Positions 46,694-59,530 are shown, counted from the first letter of the stretch. The stretch is 64,000 nucleotides of DNA from Xiphydria camelus (GCA_963678675.1 OY783195.1:8380001-8444000); one strand, 5' to 3'. The notes: generated from the sequence alone by a model not told the origin. Made by a program: numbers and translations.

Positions 46694-49600
46694 TGGCGTA
46701 CACAATTTTAGAATTTCAGAATAATGAAGTAAGCGTGGTTTCAACTAAATGGTTTACGCCTAAGAAAACCCAAGTTTATTGGCCCCCACACAAGGATAAA
46801 AAATTATACCTATAATAAATCGTTACAACGGCTACAAGAGCCAGACATAAATACGTGGTCTCTATATCCTGTTAAAAGGTGTTATTGGGTCATTCTCATT
46901 TAATGTCCATATTTACCGTCTCAGTGTAATGAAATGTTTTCTAGTACTATATCATTTTAAATTAAAAACCGCTATATAACGCTCCAAGTATACGTACTTC
47001 AGTCCATTATCGATATTACTATTTAAAAATATTTTCCAGTTTTTATCATGCCTAAAATGTGCTAATAGTGTCAGAGTTCGTCACGGTCCCTACCATACCT
47101 TTAGTCAGATTTATCAATATTACAATCAAAATAAATATAATTATTTCGGTAGAACTTGGTAAAAATATTGCTAGAACATTGAAATAACTGTTTCAAAGAA
47201 AAAAAAGTGACTTTTTCTTTTCTACTTGGTTAAAAAAAGTAAAATGCTTTGTCTCATGTTTTCGTGTCAGGTTTGTCACACTCTCTATTTCTTTTATACA
47301 AATACAGACGGAACTACTGTTCACTTCAACTGTCTGCCCTAAATGAGCCTGCCATTATACCTAGTTCATGGTTTGTGGAAAAACGGTGTTACATTTTAAG
47401 AATTCTGCCATAATTTAAACAAAATTGTTGCTAACTGGAAAGTGTGTTTATTGAGTGTCAGGTACGTCACATCGATTACGAAATAAACAAATAATTTTTG
47501 CAATGTACTAACGTTTAAAATTGTTTTATGCAAATTATAAATTAGGTTAGACTAACAAGCATGGGCTTTTTTGTATTTTTACATTTGTTTTCGGCAAGCT
47601 TTTATGAAATTCTCAGCTTCGTCACGGTCAGGTTCATCACGATCTAGTTTGTGACGAAATTGACTGATATATGACGAACCTGACAAATATCTACTGTAAA
47701 TCAACATTTTTAGATATGGCGCTTACACAAGCCGCGAAAGAGCTAAAAGATGCCGAGAAAAGATAAAATAAAATCCAGAAAAAAAAGAATATTTAAAGAA
47801 AAGTCTAGAAAGAGTAAAGAAAGCTAAGAAATCTATTGCTGAGTTGCCTGCTAAAGAGGACAAGATTTGGTACCCCTTAAAGAAAATATTTCTTACCTTA
47901 CTGAACCACCAATAAATGTCTCAAAGCGAATTCTTCATTTTATGAACCCATTTTGGCTTAATGAAGAAAGTCAGTAAAAAGCCTCATTTAGTTAAATTTT
48001 CCATTAGAAATCAGAGTTCTTTTTGAAAAAGTTTATGAATAACGTGTTTGAAAATCACTAGCAATGTATTTTATTAACTAAAAGTCGAACTAATTGCTGA
48101 AACTTAAGCTATGTTTCACCGTGTTAGGTCCGTCACAAGACGTGTCAAGTTCTTCACATTATTTTTTTGCCTTACTGAACCACCTTACTTTTTAGATTAA
48201 ATTAATAAAATATTCCGATAATTTGAGAGAGTAAGTGAAATATAAATTTAAAATTATTCCTATTTAAATAAATCATATGCTTACATTCATTTTTATGGCA
48301 AGGTTTTTGGTGTAGTGACGAACTCGACATACTAATCAAGAAAGTCATAAAAATTTAACTTTTAAACAAAGAATCTGTACGAATCTTGTTATAACTTAGG
48401 TAATAACAATGTTTACTACTCCGTAATAAGATTTAATGACAAAATATTGTATTTCGAAAAATCAGAATTTTCAATTTCAAATTAGGGACATTAATTGAGA
48501 ATGACCCTATTATCAAACAGGTAGGAATGCATACATAAAATAATAGCAGATCACATTTAATGTCCCATTCATAAATAAGTTTGCCTTTACGTTTTAGATA
48601 ACTTGAACAAAGCTTTACTAAAACAAAAAGAAGCTGAGGTTACATCGCATTTATCATCAGAAGAAGACGAGCAGGAAAATATAGTACCTCGTCGAAGGAA
48701 GAGAAACTGTCCGAAAAGATTATATAGCAGCAGCGACCCTGATGAATCATCAAATGAAGTAGATAAAGGTGAAAAAATAATAATTAAGAGACCACCCAAA
48801 ATAGAAATTAGTAATAGCAAAAAGCTTTGCCAGAATAATTCATCGCTATCTCCTTCGCAATTTCAAAGTCCGAGACACAAATCGCCACGGACTTTATCAC
48901 AGCCATTGGATCGACCTAAACACCAGCCACTATTTTTGTCGCAGGGTAGGTATAGTGTACTCAAATATTATATTGAGCGTTGAAAAACATTTGACGTAAA
49001 GTCAGCTCTGGAAGTTGAAACGTATGTCTTAACTATTTAGGTAATTCACAAGCTATGACCTAAGTTCTAACTTCCGAAGTCTACTTGACGTTAAATACTT
49101 TTGAATGCTCGTTATATACCTCAGAAAACTGACATGACTTTGGTTATTGACGAAATATAGGGAAGACGAATTGTCACCGTCAACAATCAAAATTGTATTG
49201 TTACCATGAGAATTCGTCTTCCCTATACATTTCTCCTTTCCTTGAGGCTCGTTGTAAGTGAACGTATTACTTATAAGGAACCACATTTCTCGGTCCTGTG
49301 AGGTTCATTATAAGCGGACATTACTGTATTTAGAAAAGATATTCAGAATAATAATTTGCATTTGTGTGAAAATTTAAAAATCCTCTTCCAACTTCGATGT
49401 TTTTTTAATTTTGCTTTTCTTTTTGTCAAAGCATGGAAGTTAGCCGAGGACTTTTAAATGTTGCACACCACCGTGTTAGGGGTATATGAAACACTCCCCT
49501 TCATTTTAACAGGAGAATCACCCTGTATAATATATGGAGCAATTTAGAAACATCCTGTATATGGAAGAAAATATATAATAAAATAATTGTTTTTATGTAT

Positions 49601-51103
49601 ATAGGTGCAGATGAACCTGTTGAGACAGAAATAAGTGCAGTGGTAAACGCTACAAATACTCCCGAAGTGGAAACTCCGAAAAGTAATACATTCACAGATA
49701 CGTTGCAATATGACACTAATTTCAAAGTAAAATTGTGACACTCTCTTTATAATTTTAGGGCACCATCAAATATTAACCTACCTAGTCAAAATTCATGAGC
49801 AAAATAAGCAAATTTTGGCAATTTTAAAACAGCAAAATGTAGAAAATATTGCTGCTATTCATCCCGATTGGAGAGAAAATACATTCCCGTTTAAAAGTAT
49901 CGATGCTATTACAGCCTTTGAGCAAAACGAAATAAACTCCGATGAGAAGGTTTAGTATTTGGTAAGAATTTTACAACTTGTTGTAATAATTATTATTTTG
50001 CGCAACCTACTTGGAAAACGGGACATTTCGAGCATGTCACCTGGGCGCAAAGTAGCACATAGTTGCTCGACAACTGCAACGCATGCGCACTTCGCTGCCG
50101 GGCGGGAATGCGATTCAATATTAAATGTCAACAAAAAAAGTGAGGTTAATTTAGGCATTTTTCCAGCGTTTTTTCGGTGTTTTTCCAAGTAGGTTGCGCA
50201 AAAAGCACTGTGTGTATCACGGGCGGAAGACGATTACGGCTCGTGCGAAATCCAGCCCTCGCTACGCTCGGGCCGAATATCTTCACACTCGCCGAAATCG
50301 TCTCTCTTCCGCTCTTGATACAAAATGTACTATTTTGTTGCTATTTATTTTCTTCAGGTATCTCATCTTTCTGGCCTAGGGGGAGATGGGATTGTTTCCA
50401 AAACAAATAAAATTCTACGGTACCTTCTAATAGATGATCTGGCCTCCCTGTATAATTTTAGAGGGCATCGAAAAGAACCGTTTCATGTTTTAAAGCTCAA
50501 GAATATAATAATTCGTAAGTTAAATGCCTATTTTAAATCTTACCTGTCACCATAGATACATAGTTTCCAAAAAAATTTTGTATTTTTTTAAAATGGGACA
50601 CCCTACATTCTTTTTAATTTTTGAATTCTAAGTAAAATTTCAATTTTAATATAAAATATATTGTTTCATCTAAACAAGATTTTTAAAAAATCATTGTTTT
50701 GTTATACACTCGTATTTCAGAATCAAGGTTTAAAAAAATAATGAGTACGGAACGGGATTCTGCACAAATAAATACACCATAAAGCTTTTTACAAAAAATT
50801 TTTTAAAATAAAAAATAAACGAGTTGTGGCGTCCTACAACTTCTTTATTTTTGATTTTCAAAATTTCTTGTAAAAAGCTTTATATATTAATTTTTGGTGC
50901 AGAATCCAGTGACGTACTCATGGGGAAAAACCCCCCCAAAATCAAATATGCAATATACAAAACGTACTGTGTTTTCAGAGGCTGTTAAACAAAAATACAA
51001 AGATGCGACTGATTATGATATAGAACAGGCCATCAAAAATTGGTTGAAGCATGCCCCTCAACGTGTCCAATTGAGCACAAAAAAAATTAATGTTTTATTG
51101 TGA
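46694..51103 (+). pseudogene. DUF4806-like transposon gene
   Basis: Exons read at about 46694-46877, 48599-48945, 49605-49682, 49759-49949, 50358-50514 and 50979-51103. The first exon (MAYTILEFQNNEVSVV, then YWPPHKD and after a frameshift WSLYPVKR) matches the usual N-terminus of such insect proteins. The second is polar and basic with Ser-rich blocks. The later exons (YLVKIHEQNKQILAILKQQN, FPFKSIDAITAFEQNE, LSGLGGDGIVSKTNKILRYL, AVKQKYKDATDYDIEQAIKN) match the DUF4806 pattern. The frameshift near 46810 suggests it is inactive. The function of DUF4806 is unknown; recurrence beside Tnp2-like transposases suggests a DNA-binding helper. Confidence 0.65.
49997..50203. mobile_element. 207-bp MITE in a DUF4806-gene intron
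   Basis: Inverted ends of about 22 bp (TTGCGCAACCTACTTGGAAAA) are perfect. The interior is GC-rich with no open frame of note. It lies in the intron between 49949 and 50358. Confidence 0.72.
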
Positions 51104-51483
51104 TGTTTTTACATTTTATCTCTATGAAGTTTTAGCAGGTAGGTTTCTTTTGTAAAGCACTATATTTAAAAAGGCAAAACTAAAAGAGATCGTATCTAAA
51201 CGTCAACTGAAAAGACGAATAAAAAGTAAAGTCGAAACTGAGTTACTTAATAGTTTTCAAAACAACAGCATAATACATCATGCTCCCATTTCAGACATTA
51301 TCGCACCTTCTAGGGCAACAAACGTAATTTATAATTTTGATAATGAAATAGACATACAAGCTCCCATACCTGACAATAATAAACCACCTGCTGAGGCAGA
51401 TGAGTTACTTTTCAGTTTTGAAAATAATGATATCGGTACTAATTCAATCATCTATATATATAATCTATATATATAAAAATGAA

Positions 51484-51518
<35 letters not shown>

Positions 51519-51530
51519 ATGTCTCGTATG

Positions 51531-53160
51531 CCTTCCTAAACCGTTCATCCGATTGCGATGAAATTTTGGGAAATGGTTGGACGCATGCTTGCGATGGTTT
51601 CTGAGTTAGTAAATCTTATACCGGGTGTTCAAAAAGTCCCGGTACGGCCGATTATCTCAGTGGGAAAACATTGTAGAGAAAAATGTTTAATACAAAACTT
51701 TAAGGATTTTCCCTTGGCTACCCAGTGGTCGTATTGGATTTGACCTTGACCGTGACCTTTAAGGTAATATCAAATGCCTTCCTAAACCGTTCATCCGATT
51801 GCGATGAAACTTTGGGGAATGGTTGGACGTATGCCCGCGAAGGTTTCTTATTGTTAGTAAATCTTATAAAAGGTGTTCAAAAAGTACCGGTACTGATGAT
51901 TATTATGCCTTCCTAAACCGTTCATCCGATTGCGATGAAAAGTTGGGGAATAGTTGGACGCATGTCCGCGAAGGTTTCTGAGTTAGTAAATCTTATAAAA
52001 GGTGTTCAAAAAGTACTGGTACTGATGATTATTATGCCTTCCTAAACCGTTCATCCGATTGCGATGAAAAGTTGGGGAATGGTTGGACGCATGCCCGCAA
52101 AGGTTTTTGAGTTAGTAAATCTTATACAGGTTGTTCAAAAAGTACCGGTACGGATGATTATTATGCCTTCCTAAACCGTTCATCCGATTGCGATGAAAAT
52201 TTGGGGAACAGTTGGACGCATATCCGCGAAGGTTTGAGTTAGTAAATCTTATACAGGGTGTTCAAAAAGTACAGGTACGGATGATTATTTGCCTTCCTAA
52301 ACCGTTCATCCGATTGCGATGAAACTTTGGGGAATGGTTGGACGCATGCCCGCGAAGGTTTCTGAGTTAGTAAATCTTATAAAAGGTGTTCAAAAAGTAC
52401 TGGTACTGATGATTATTATGCCTTCCTAAACCGTTCATCCGATTGCGATGAAAAGTTGGGGAATGGTTGGACGCATGCCCGCAAAGGTTTTTGAGTTAGT
52501 AAATCTTATACAGGTTGTTCAAAAAGTACCGGTACGGATGATTATTATGCCTTCCTAAACCGTTCATCCGATTGCGATGAAAATTTGGGGAACAGTTGGA
52601 CGCATATCCGCGAAGGTTTGAGTTAGTAAATCTTATACAGGGTGTTCAAAAAGTACAGGTACGGATGATTATTTGCCTTCCTAAACCGTTCATCCGATTG
52701 CGATGAAACTTTGGGGAATGGTTGGACGCATGCCCGCGAAGGTTTCTGAGTTAGTAAATCTTATACAGGGTGCTCAAAAATTACCGGTACGGATGATTAT
52801 TATGCCTTCCTAAACCGTTCATCCGATTGCGATGAAAAGTTTGGAAATGGTTGGACGCATGCCCGCGAAGGTTTCTGAGTTAGTAAATCTTATACAGGGT
52901 GTTCAAAAACTACCGGTACGGATGATTATTTGCCTTCCTAAACCGTTCATCCGATTGCGATGAAACTTTGGGGAATGGTTGGACGCATGCCCGCGAAGGT
53001 TTCTGAGTTAGTAAATCTTATACAGGGTGCTCAAAAATTATCGGTACGGATGATTATTATGCCTTCCTAAACCGTTCATCCGATTGCGATAAAAATTTGG
53101 GGAACAGTTGGACGCATATCCGCGAAGGTTTCTGAGTTAGTAAATCTTATACAGGGTGTT
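51531..53160. repeat. tandem array of about 128-bp units inside the Helitron
   Basis: Twelve copies of CCTTCCTAAACCGTTCATCC occur. The first interval is longer (about 243 bp, holding an extra segment); the rest recur about every 128 bp. Each unit joins Helitron-type sequence (CGATTGCGATGAAA, GGTTGGACGCAT) to ACAGGGTGTTCAAAAAGT, the terminal repeat of the mariner-like element at 60622-61511. Pairs of consecutive units repeat as blocks, pointing to unequal crossing-over. Confidence 0.85.
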
Positions 53161-53360
53161 CAAAAAGTCGAACTATACTTGACCTAAATTTGACCTCCGC
53201 TGGCAATAAAGGTAACATGAAAAAAATGGTCAAGGACACATTTGAACGTGAAAAAAAATTAATTTGACCTCGATATAACCTTGAAGGTCATGGCCAAGGT
53301 CAAATCCAATATGACCATTGCGTAGCCCGGGAAAAATACTAAAAGTTTTGTATTAAAAAT
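53161..53360. repeat. mariner-like MITE arm next to the array
   Basis: After the array, sequence such as ACCTTGAAGGTCATGGCCAAGGTCAAATCC and AAAAGTTTTGTATTAAA matches the arms of the element at 60622-61511. With a matching piece at about 51620-51765, it suggests that a mariner-like MITE inserted in the Helitron and was then broken up by array expansion. Confidence 0.65.
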
Positions 53361-55690
53361 GTATTTAAACAATGGTGGACGGACAAAATCAATCCACAAT
53401 CTACCCGTGCGAAGCCGGGACGGGCTGCTAGTAGGAAATAAATGTGTTAATGGTGAAAAGCCACATGGTTCAAAAAATTTACGATATAGGTTAAAAGAGT
53501 GGGTCTTACAAAAAAATGTACCTAGTGTAGTAACTACTAGTCTGTTGCACATACTTCATAACTATCATCCTGAGTTACCTTTAGATTGTAGAACACTTGT
53601 AAATACTCCCCGAGACATTAAAATAAAATACCTGGAAACTGGAGAGTATGTTCATTTTCATATGAAGGATACTTTGCAACAACTGTTCAGTAAATATTCT
53701 ACAAAATTGCCAACTGAATTATTATTAAGTTTTAATATTGATGGGTTGCCATTATTTCACAGTTCAAATGTACAGCTTTGGCCGATTCTCTGCCTTTTAA
53801 AGAGTAGGGACTGCCATTTTAGTCCATTTGTAGTGGGTATATTTTGCGGTAAAAGCAAACCAAAACCCCTGCATTTATATCTTGAAGATTTTATTGATGA
53901 TCTGTCAGATTTACTCGAAAACGGATTTGTTTATAAAAACGTTACCTCTACAGAGTAAATGTACATAGCTTTAGTTATGACGCTCCGGCCAAGGCCTTTA
54001 TAAAGTGTATTAAGTCACATGGAGGCTATGCTTCATGTGATAAATGTACAGACTACGGGGATTATGTAAATGGTAGAGTAGTCTTAAAAAATTTAAACGC
54101 AGAGCTCCGGAGTGATGAGTCTTTTATGTTGCAAGCTGATGAAAGTCACCATCTAGGTGTTTCACCTTTAACACAACTGGATATTGGATTAGTATCTCTC
54201 TTCCCCATAGATTATATGCACGCTGTGTGTTTGGGGGTGATGAAGAAACTTTTAAATACCTGGATTGGTGGCAAGCTGCAAGTAAGACTTCAGTCTCGAA
54301 TTGTTGCTATTTTATCCAATAGTCTACTTTCACTTCAAAGATTTATTCCTGAAGAGATTAATAGGAAACCTAGGAGTCTCTCAGATTTACCACGGTGGAA
54401 AGCGACTGAATTTAGGAATTTTTTAATTTACTTCGGTCCATATATTCTAAAAGACAAGGTAAATGTAGGAATATATGAACATTTTCTTTTATTGCACTGC
54501 GGAATTACAATTCTTAGTTGCCAACATTTTATCGATGTTTTTGGATTGGATTTTACCAAAAACTTAATTCGTACTTTTGTTTCACACTGCAAAGAAATAT
54601 ATGGGACAGATTATTTTGTATATAATATTCATATTTTGATTCACCTATGTGATGATGCTAAAAACTTTGGCAATCTTGATGATTTCTCGGCTTTTCCTTT
54701 TGAAAATTTCTTAGGTCAGCTAAAACGACTCATAAGAACTCCTACAAATCCTTTGCGGCAAGTTTACAACCGGCTAAGTGAAATGAATATGGGAGAGTTA
54801 GTACTAGCATATCTTCACACAAATAAAGTACAATATCTTTATAAACATACTAATGGCCCTTTGTTAGGCATTGATCAAAACTGCACGCAGTACAAAAAAG
54901 TTATTCTTTTTGATTATACTTTAACCACCTAGGCACATTCTCTAGCGAACAGTTTTTGTATGTTGGGAGATGGTACTATATTCCAAATTCATAATATAAT
55001 ATCGCGTAGAGGAGATAAACTTATTTTAATTGGAAAAGAATTTCTAATCAAAGAAGATCTATACAATTATCCAATCAAATCAGGGCTTCTCCATATACAT
55101 ATTCTATGGAATTTATCTGAACTGAAGGTTTGGGAGCTTGATGTTAACAATATGCCTTCGAAATCCTTAGTGTTTGCTTCCTCAAAAAATACTTGGGTAT
55201 CATTTCCATTAATTCATACTATATAATAGAGTAAATATACAGTGTGTCCTTAGATATAGATGTAACTATAGGTACTTTTGTCGTAAACGTTTTTATTTTC
55301 CTTTTTTGGCAAAAAGTTTTGCTTGTTCTGAAACCTCGAAATGCAATACTAGATATTATTGTTTACAGAGATGCCTGCTAATACTTGTTGAATCATTATG
55401 TATTTTTAGAACTTAATACCTTTTACTTTAGAATAGAGTTTTTATCTTTAGATGCACATTTTTTGTGTGAGATATGAGGTCACCAATGATTTATCATACC
55501 TAATCCATAGTGTTTTCTATCTCGAAAAACTTTTAAATCGTTCATCTTTTATGTATTTTTAAAACTTAGGTACTACCTTTAATATTAACTCTTTTACTTT
55601 AAAATACCTTTACAAAATTAATGTCAATATTGCTAATTTGGTAAAATAAAAAAATAAAAAAGTAACACTGTTTTCTTCCTAAACTACCTA

Positions 55691-55862
55691 TTCACATGTC
55701 ATTATTAGACGCCTTATTCACGTCATAATTAAACGTCTTATTCATGTCATTATTAGACGTCTTATTCACGTCATTATTAGACGCCTTATTCACGTCATAA
55801 TTAAACGTCTTATTCATGTCATTATTAGACGTCTTATTCACGTCATTATTAGACGTCTTATT
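55691..55862. repeat. 24-bp tandem repeat with 72-bp higher-order period
   Basis: Seven units of about 24 bp, each containing TTATTAGACGTCTTATT or a variant. Three variant units repeat twice in the same order, giving a 72-bp period plus one extra unit. It lies just inside the right end of the Tnp2-like element, where transposase-binding arrays are often found. Confidence 0.85.
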
Positions 55863-55985
55863 TGGTATGACAAACTCACGTTATGAATTACGTCATATAT
55901 ACGTAATTCAAAGATGCCTTTGGTGATTTTTGTGACGTCTTTTCGACGTATAAAAAAGACGGGTTTTGGTTTCCTGGGTAATTAT

Positions 55986-56568
55986 GAGTGATGCTATGAA
56001 TCAACCTTCCGAATTCCGTCGCTTGATGCGATGGAACAATGATAATTTAGAGGAATTGAGCATAAAAAACAAGGAGCCCACATAAGGAACAGAAAACATA
56101 AGGGGCCTGACTTACGCACAATCGTTTTTGTTTATTTTGTGGTTACAGTTATTTTTCCGAGCAACCAACAACACCTTCAACACCCTAAACTGATCAATCA
56201 ATCCATGCACTTCAAAAATACAAATAATTTGAATTACTTACCGGTCAAACTAGGTCAACAATAAAACAAATATGAACGCATGAAAAAGTTTCCCACGATG
56301 GCAAGAAATTGTTTGAACTGTCAATTGTTAACCATGAAAGATTAACGCCGATGGTGGAGACATATGTCGGGGCGTATCTAAAACTATCACACGCAGGTGA
56401 TTTTGTGGGTATAGAAATCTACATATGAAAATAAAGAGAGGGGCCATATAAGTGTATATTATATATTATACATATATGGTGAATATAATCTCAAACATGT
56501 CTTAAATATATTCCCACATACAAATCGATGTATGCAGTGATAAATATATGCATTCTACATATTGAATA
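55986..56568. other. spacer with no gene seen
   Basis: AT-rich, between the Tnp2-like element and the next fold-back. I see no coding frame and no clear repeat. Confidence 0.35.
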
Positions 56569-56570
56569 TA

Positions 56571-58042
56571 CAGGGTGGACCAGGTTAAACGTCATTTTTT
56601 TTGGTATGTGATAGAACAACAAAAAAAAAAGTAGACTCATAAGAAAATTTGTTTCAAAAATGTTTCCTAACAAAGATACAGGGTGTCAAAGTTTCGAAAA
56701 AAAAAATGGTTTTCTCATCATAACTTCTAAACTACTTGATCGATTTCCATAAAATTTCGCACACAGACTAATGTGGAATAGCTCTAAGCAATAATTAAAT
56801 AATTTTTAAAAATTCTCCAGTGGCGTAGATACTAGGGGCCGGTACCCCCATTTCCCCCTCCCAATCTTCGGCGCTACTGGATATTTTGCAAAGAAAATTT
56901 AATTATTGGATTCCCCGTTTAATTTAGAGAAAAAAATCACCCTTGCAAATTTTTGATTTATGGCTTCGTTTTTGAGATATTTATTTTAATTTATAGGGTT
57001 GCGAGCAGGCCAAAGCTAGGTTGAACTCCATTAATTGTGATGTGATAGAGCAACAAAAAAAAATAGATTCTCATGAGAAAATTTGTTTCAAAAGTGTTTC
57101 CTAACAAAGATATAGGGTGTCAAAGTTTCGAAAAAAAAAATGGTTTTCTCATTCCCCTTTCCTCCTTCCCAATCTAGGCGGCACTGGATATTTTGCAAAT
57201 AGAATTTAATTATTGGATTCCCCGTTTAATTTAAAGAAAAAAATCACCCTTGCAAATTTTTGATTTATGGCTTCGTTTTTGAGATATTTATTTTAATTTA
57301 TAGGGTTGCGAGCAGGCCAAAGCTAGGTTGAACTCCATTAATTGTGATGTGATAGAGCAACAAAAAAAAATAGATTCTCATGAGAAAATTTGTTTCAAAA
57401 GTGTTTCCTAACAAAGATATAGGGTGTCAAAGTTTCGAAAAAAAAAATGGTTTTCTCATTCCCCTTTCCTCCTTCCCAATCTAGACGGCACTGGATATTT
57501 TGCAAATAGAATTTAATTATTGGATTCGCCGTTTAATTTAAAGAAAAAAATCACCCTTGCAAATTTTTGATTTGTGACTTCGTTTTTTGAGATTTTTTTC
57601 TTTAAATTAAACGCAACCCTATAAATTAAAATAAATATCTCAAAAACGAAGCCATAAATCAAAAATTTGCAAGGGTGATTTTTTTCTCTAAATTAAACGG
57701 GGAATCCAATAATTAAATTTTCTTTGCAAAATGTCCAGTGGCGCCGAAGATTAGGAGGGGGAAAGGAGGGTACCGGCCCCTAGTATCTACGCCACTGGAG
57801 AATTTTTAAAAATTATTTAATTATTGCTTAGAGCTATTCTACATTAACCTGTGTGCGAAATTTTATGGAAATCGATCAAGTAGTTTAGAAGTTATGATGA
57901 GAAAACAATTTTTTTTACGAAACTTTGACACCCTGTATCTTTGTTAGGAAACATTTTTGAAAAAAATTTTCTTATGAAAGTCTACTTTTTTTTGGTTGTT
58001 CTCACATATAAAAAAAAATGACGTTTAACCTGGTCCACCCTG
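56571..58042. mobile_element. fold-back element with internal 308-bp duplication
   Basis: Ends CAGGGTGGACCAGGTTAAACGTCA and complement, flanked by TA (56569-56570, 58043-58044). The arms match over about 450 bp. The left half contains a segment repeated in tandem with a period of about 308 bp (starting near 56996 and 57303), extending the left arm only. No transposase. The end motif CAGGGTG suggests a Tc1/mariner-like family. Confidence 0.85.
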
Positions 58043-58044
58043 TA

Positions 58045-59530
58045 TATGTATATAATATATAAATAAAGAGATGTTTAATATGTGCATCCACTCTTACTTT
58101 ACGTTAATTTTTTTTTAATTAACATTTATACGTATAAAGCTGACGTAAATTAATTCATGCATCCATTTACATATTGTAGTAAATGCCTAATATATTTTTC
58201 ATGCATAGTCCAACATATACAGCATATGTCAAATTAGACAGAGAGTTTTGATGTATAACCTGCACCATTCATTTCATCCTGGCTGGTTTCTTTCATTTTG
58301 GCATAATGTCATATATGTACATATGTGTGACGGCCTCTGCTGATTCTGAATATGACTGCTCGCTATCCAGTTTGAAGATTGGCCCTGATCTTTGTTGATG
58401 GTGCTCAAATATATGCCTATCGTACCTAGAGATTGGAAAGAGTAAATCTTGAGAAATCTTTTAAAATCGAATTTTAAAGGGCGATAAACTTTTAATAGTG
58501 AGCCGTTCAAGTTACCAACCGATACGATGCGACAGGTCTAAACCTTTTATTTTGATTTGCGATTTTTACGAACCGCCGAAGCATCCCTTCGTTTCACGGG
58601 GCCACGCATTTTGATTTACAATGGGTTATACTGACTTTGATACGATGCGATACCCTACTCTAGGCTCGGTATATGGCTTCGGTCGTTCCTGACGATAGCG
58701 AGTGAGACTGGATTGAGACGAACTGTCTATATAGCGGATAGCGATTAAGACTTGATGGAGATGAACTGTCAATAGAGCGCTTGCACACCACAATGAATTC
58801 ACTATATATACGTTCCGGTACACTTCGTTATATCAATTGGTTTACGCGCATTTAGTTCCAGCTTATATGTTGAAAATCAATGGTAAACTCGATCAAGGAT
58901 ATCGAAAACAGCGACAACCGATCTGTTCTCTCCGTGGCTTGTCAACGACTGAATGTTTTCTCAGTGTTCACGCCCGTCATCTCTTAACAACCTTGTTTAC
59001 AGCCCTTAGCAACGGCCCGCCGCCTCATAATAGCGGGCTCTCTCTTTCACATTTTTATTTCTTTACCCCGTTAAGGGAGTAGGCATATAATAGTATCTTA
59101 TGTCATTAGGCGGTAATCCGAGGTTTTTTCAGACTGTGCCTTCGGCGAGCCTCTTCCTCCCACCATACCTCGTGCTACGACCTAAACACAGTTTTAAAAA
59201 TCCGAGGATTTCAGCCGAATGACATATACTATTTTTTCTCACGAATGCCCATTTCTCAAAACAAAACAAACAGAAGTATACACGGCTCATATCACGTTGC
59301 GTTTATCAGTTTGGAAAAAGGACCCACTTCGGAGTAAGCAACCTTTTGACAGCCTGCGGACTCCCGGTCAAATAGACTGGAAAAGGCCTCGAAATGGGCA
59401 TGAGTGAGGAAAATTGTAAATACATATACTAAAACACGCTCGTATTCGACTGTAACCTTGTGTCAAAATTTAAAAGCAATCGGTAAATAACTTTCGGAGA
59501 TCTTAGGATAGCACAAACGGACAGTTACAT
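58045..59530. other. intergenic region with no gene recognised
   Basis: Mixed-composition sequence. Open frames at about 58270-59400 lack domains. It holds the 3' flank of the small secreted peptide gene on its right. Confidence 0.35.

Larger units (their letters stand above)
51448..53431 (+). mobile_element. non-autonomous Helitron
   Basis: The insertion begins TCATCTATATAT directly after an A and ends GGGCTGCTAG directly before a T. This is the Helitron rule of insertion between A and T with no target duplication. A hairpin (CCCGT / ACGGG) lies just before the CTAG end. Excising it in thought rejoins the transposase frame exactly. Near the start are a (CTGT)n microsatellite (about 51487-51520) and most of the interior is a tandem array. 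No Rep/helicase gene. Confidence 0.85.
51170..55226 (+). pseudogene. Tnp2-like transposase, split by a Helitron
   Basis: Coding runs from about 51170 (RQLKRRIKSKVETELLNSF) to 51447, is interrupted by the Helitron, and resumes in frame at 53432. Family blocks: FNIDGLPLFHSSNVQLWPIL, FVVGIFCGKSKPKPLHLYLEDF, SYDAPAKAFIKCIKSHGGY with a CDKC motif, LFPIDYMHAVCLGVMKKLL, LPRWKATEFRNFLIYFGPYIL, and FSAFPFENFLGQLKRLIR. These fit the Tnp2/DUF4218 type of transposase found in CACTA-like elements. Lesions: one frameshift near 53955, an in-frame stop at 54930-54932, and the Helitron. The start codon and any upstream intron are unclear. The frame re-opens past the stop (GDGTIFQIHNII), so the decay is recent. 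Confidence 0.8.
45818..55978 (+). mobile_element. large Tnp2-like (CACTA-like) DNA transposon, decayed
   Basis: The element encodes two plus-strand genes: a DUF4806-like protein, then a Tnp2-like transposase. Putative ends GGGGAGAAACCAGA (left) and the complement of CCCAGGAAACCAAA (right) match imperfectly. Both ends are packed with GACGTC/TGACGT words. TAATTAT occurs near both ends (45808-45814 and 55979-55985), a possible 7-bp duplication, but on the left it is separated by 3 bases. Boundaries are therefore approximate. A Helitron and a MITE are nested inside. Confidence 0.65.

Noticed and set aside
51487..53160. Possible CRISPR-like array
   Set aside because: Units are contiguous 128-bp tandem repeats without unique spacers, and lie inside a Helitron in an animal genome.
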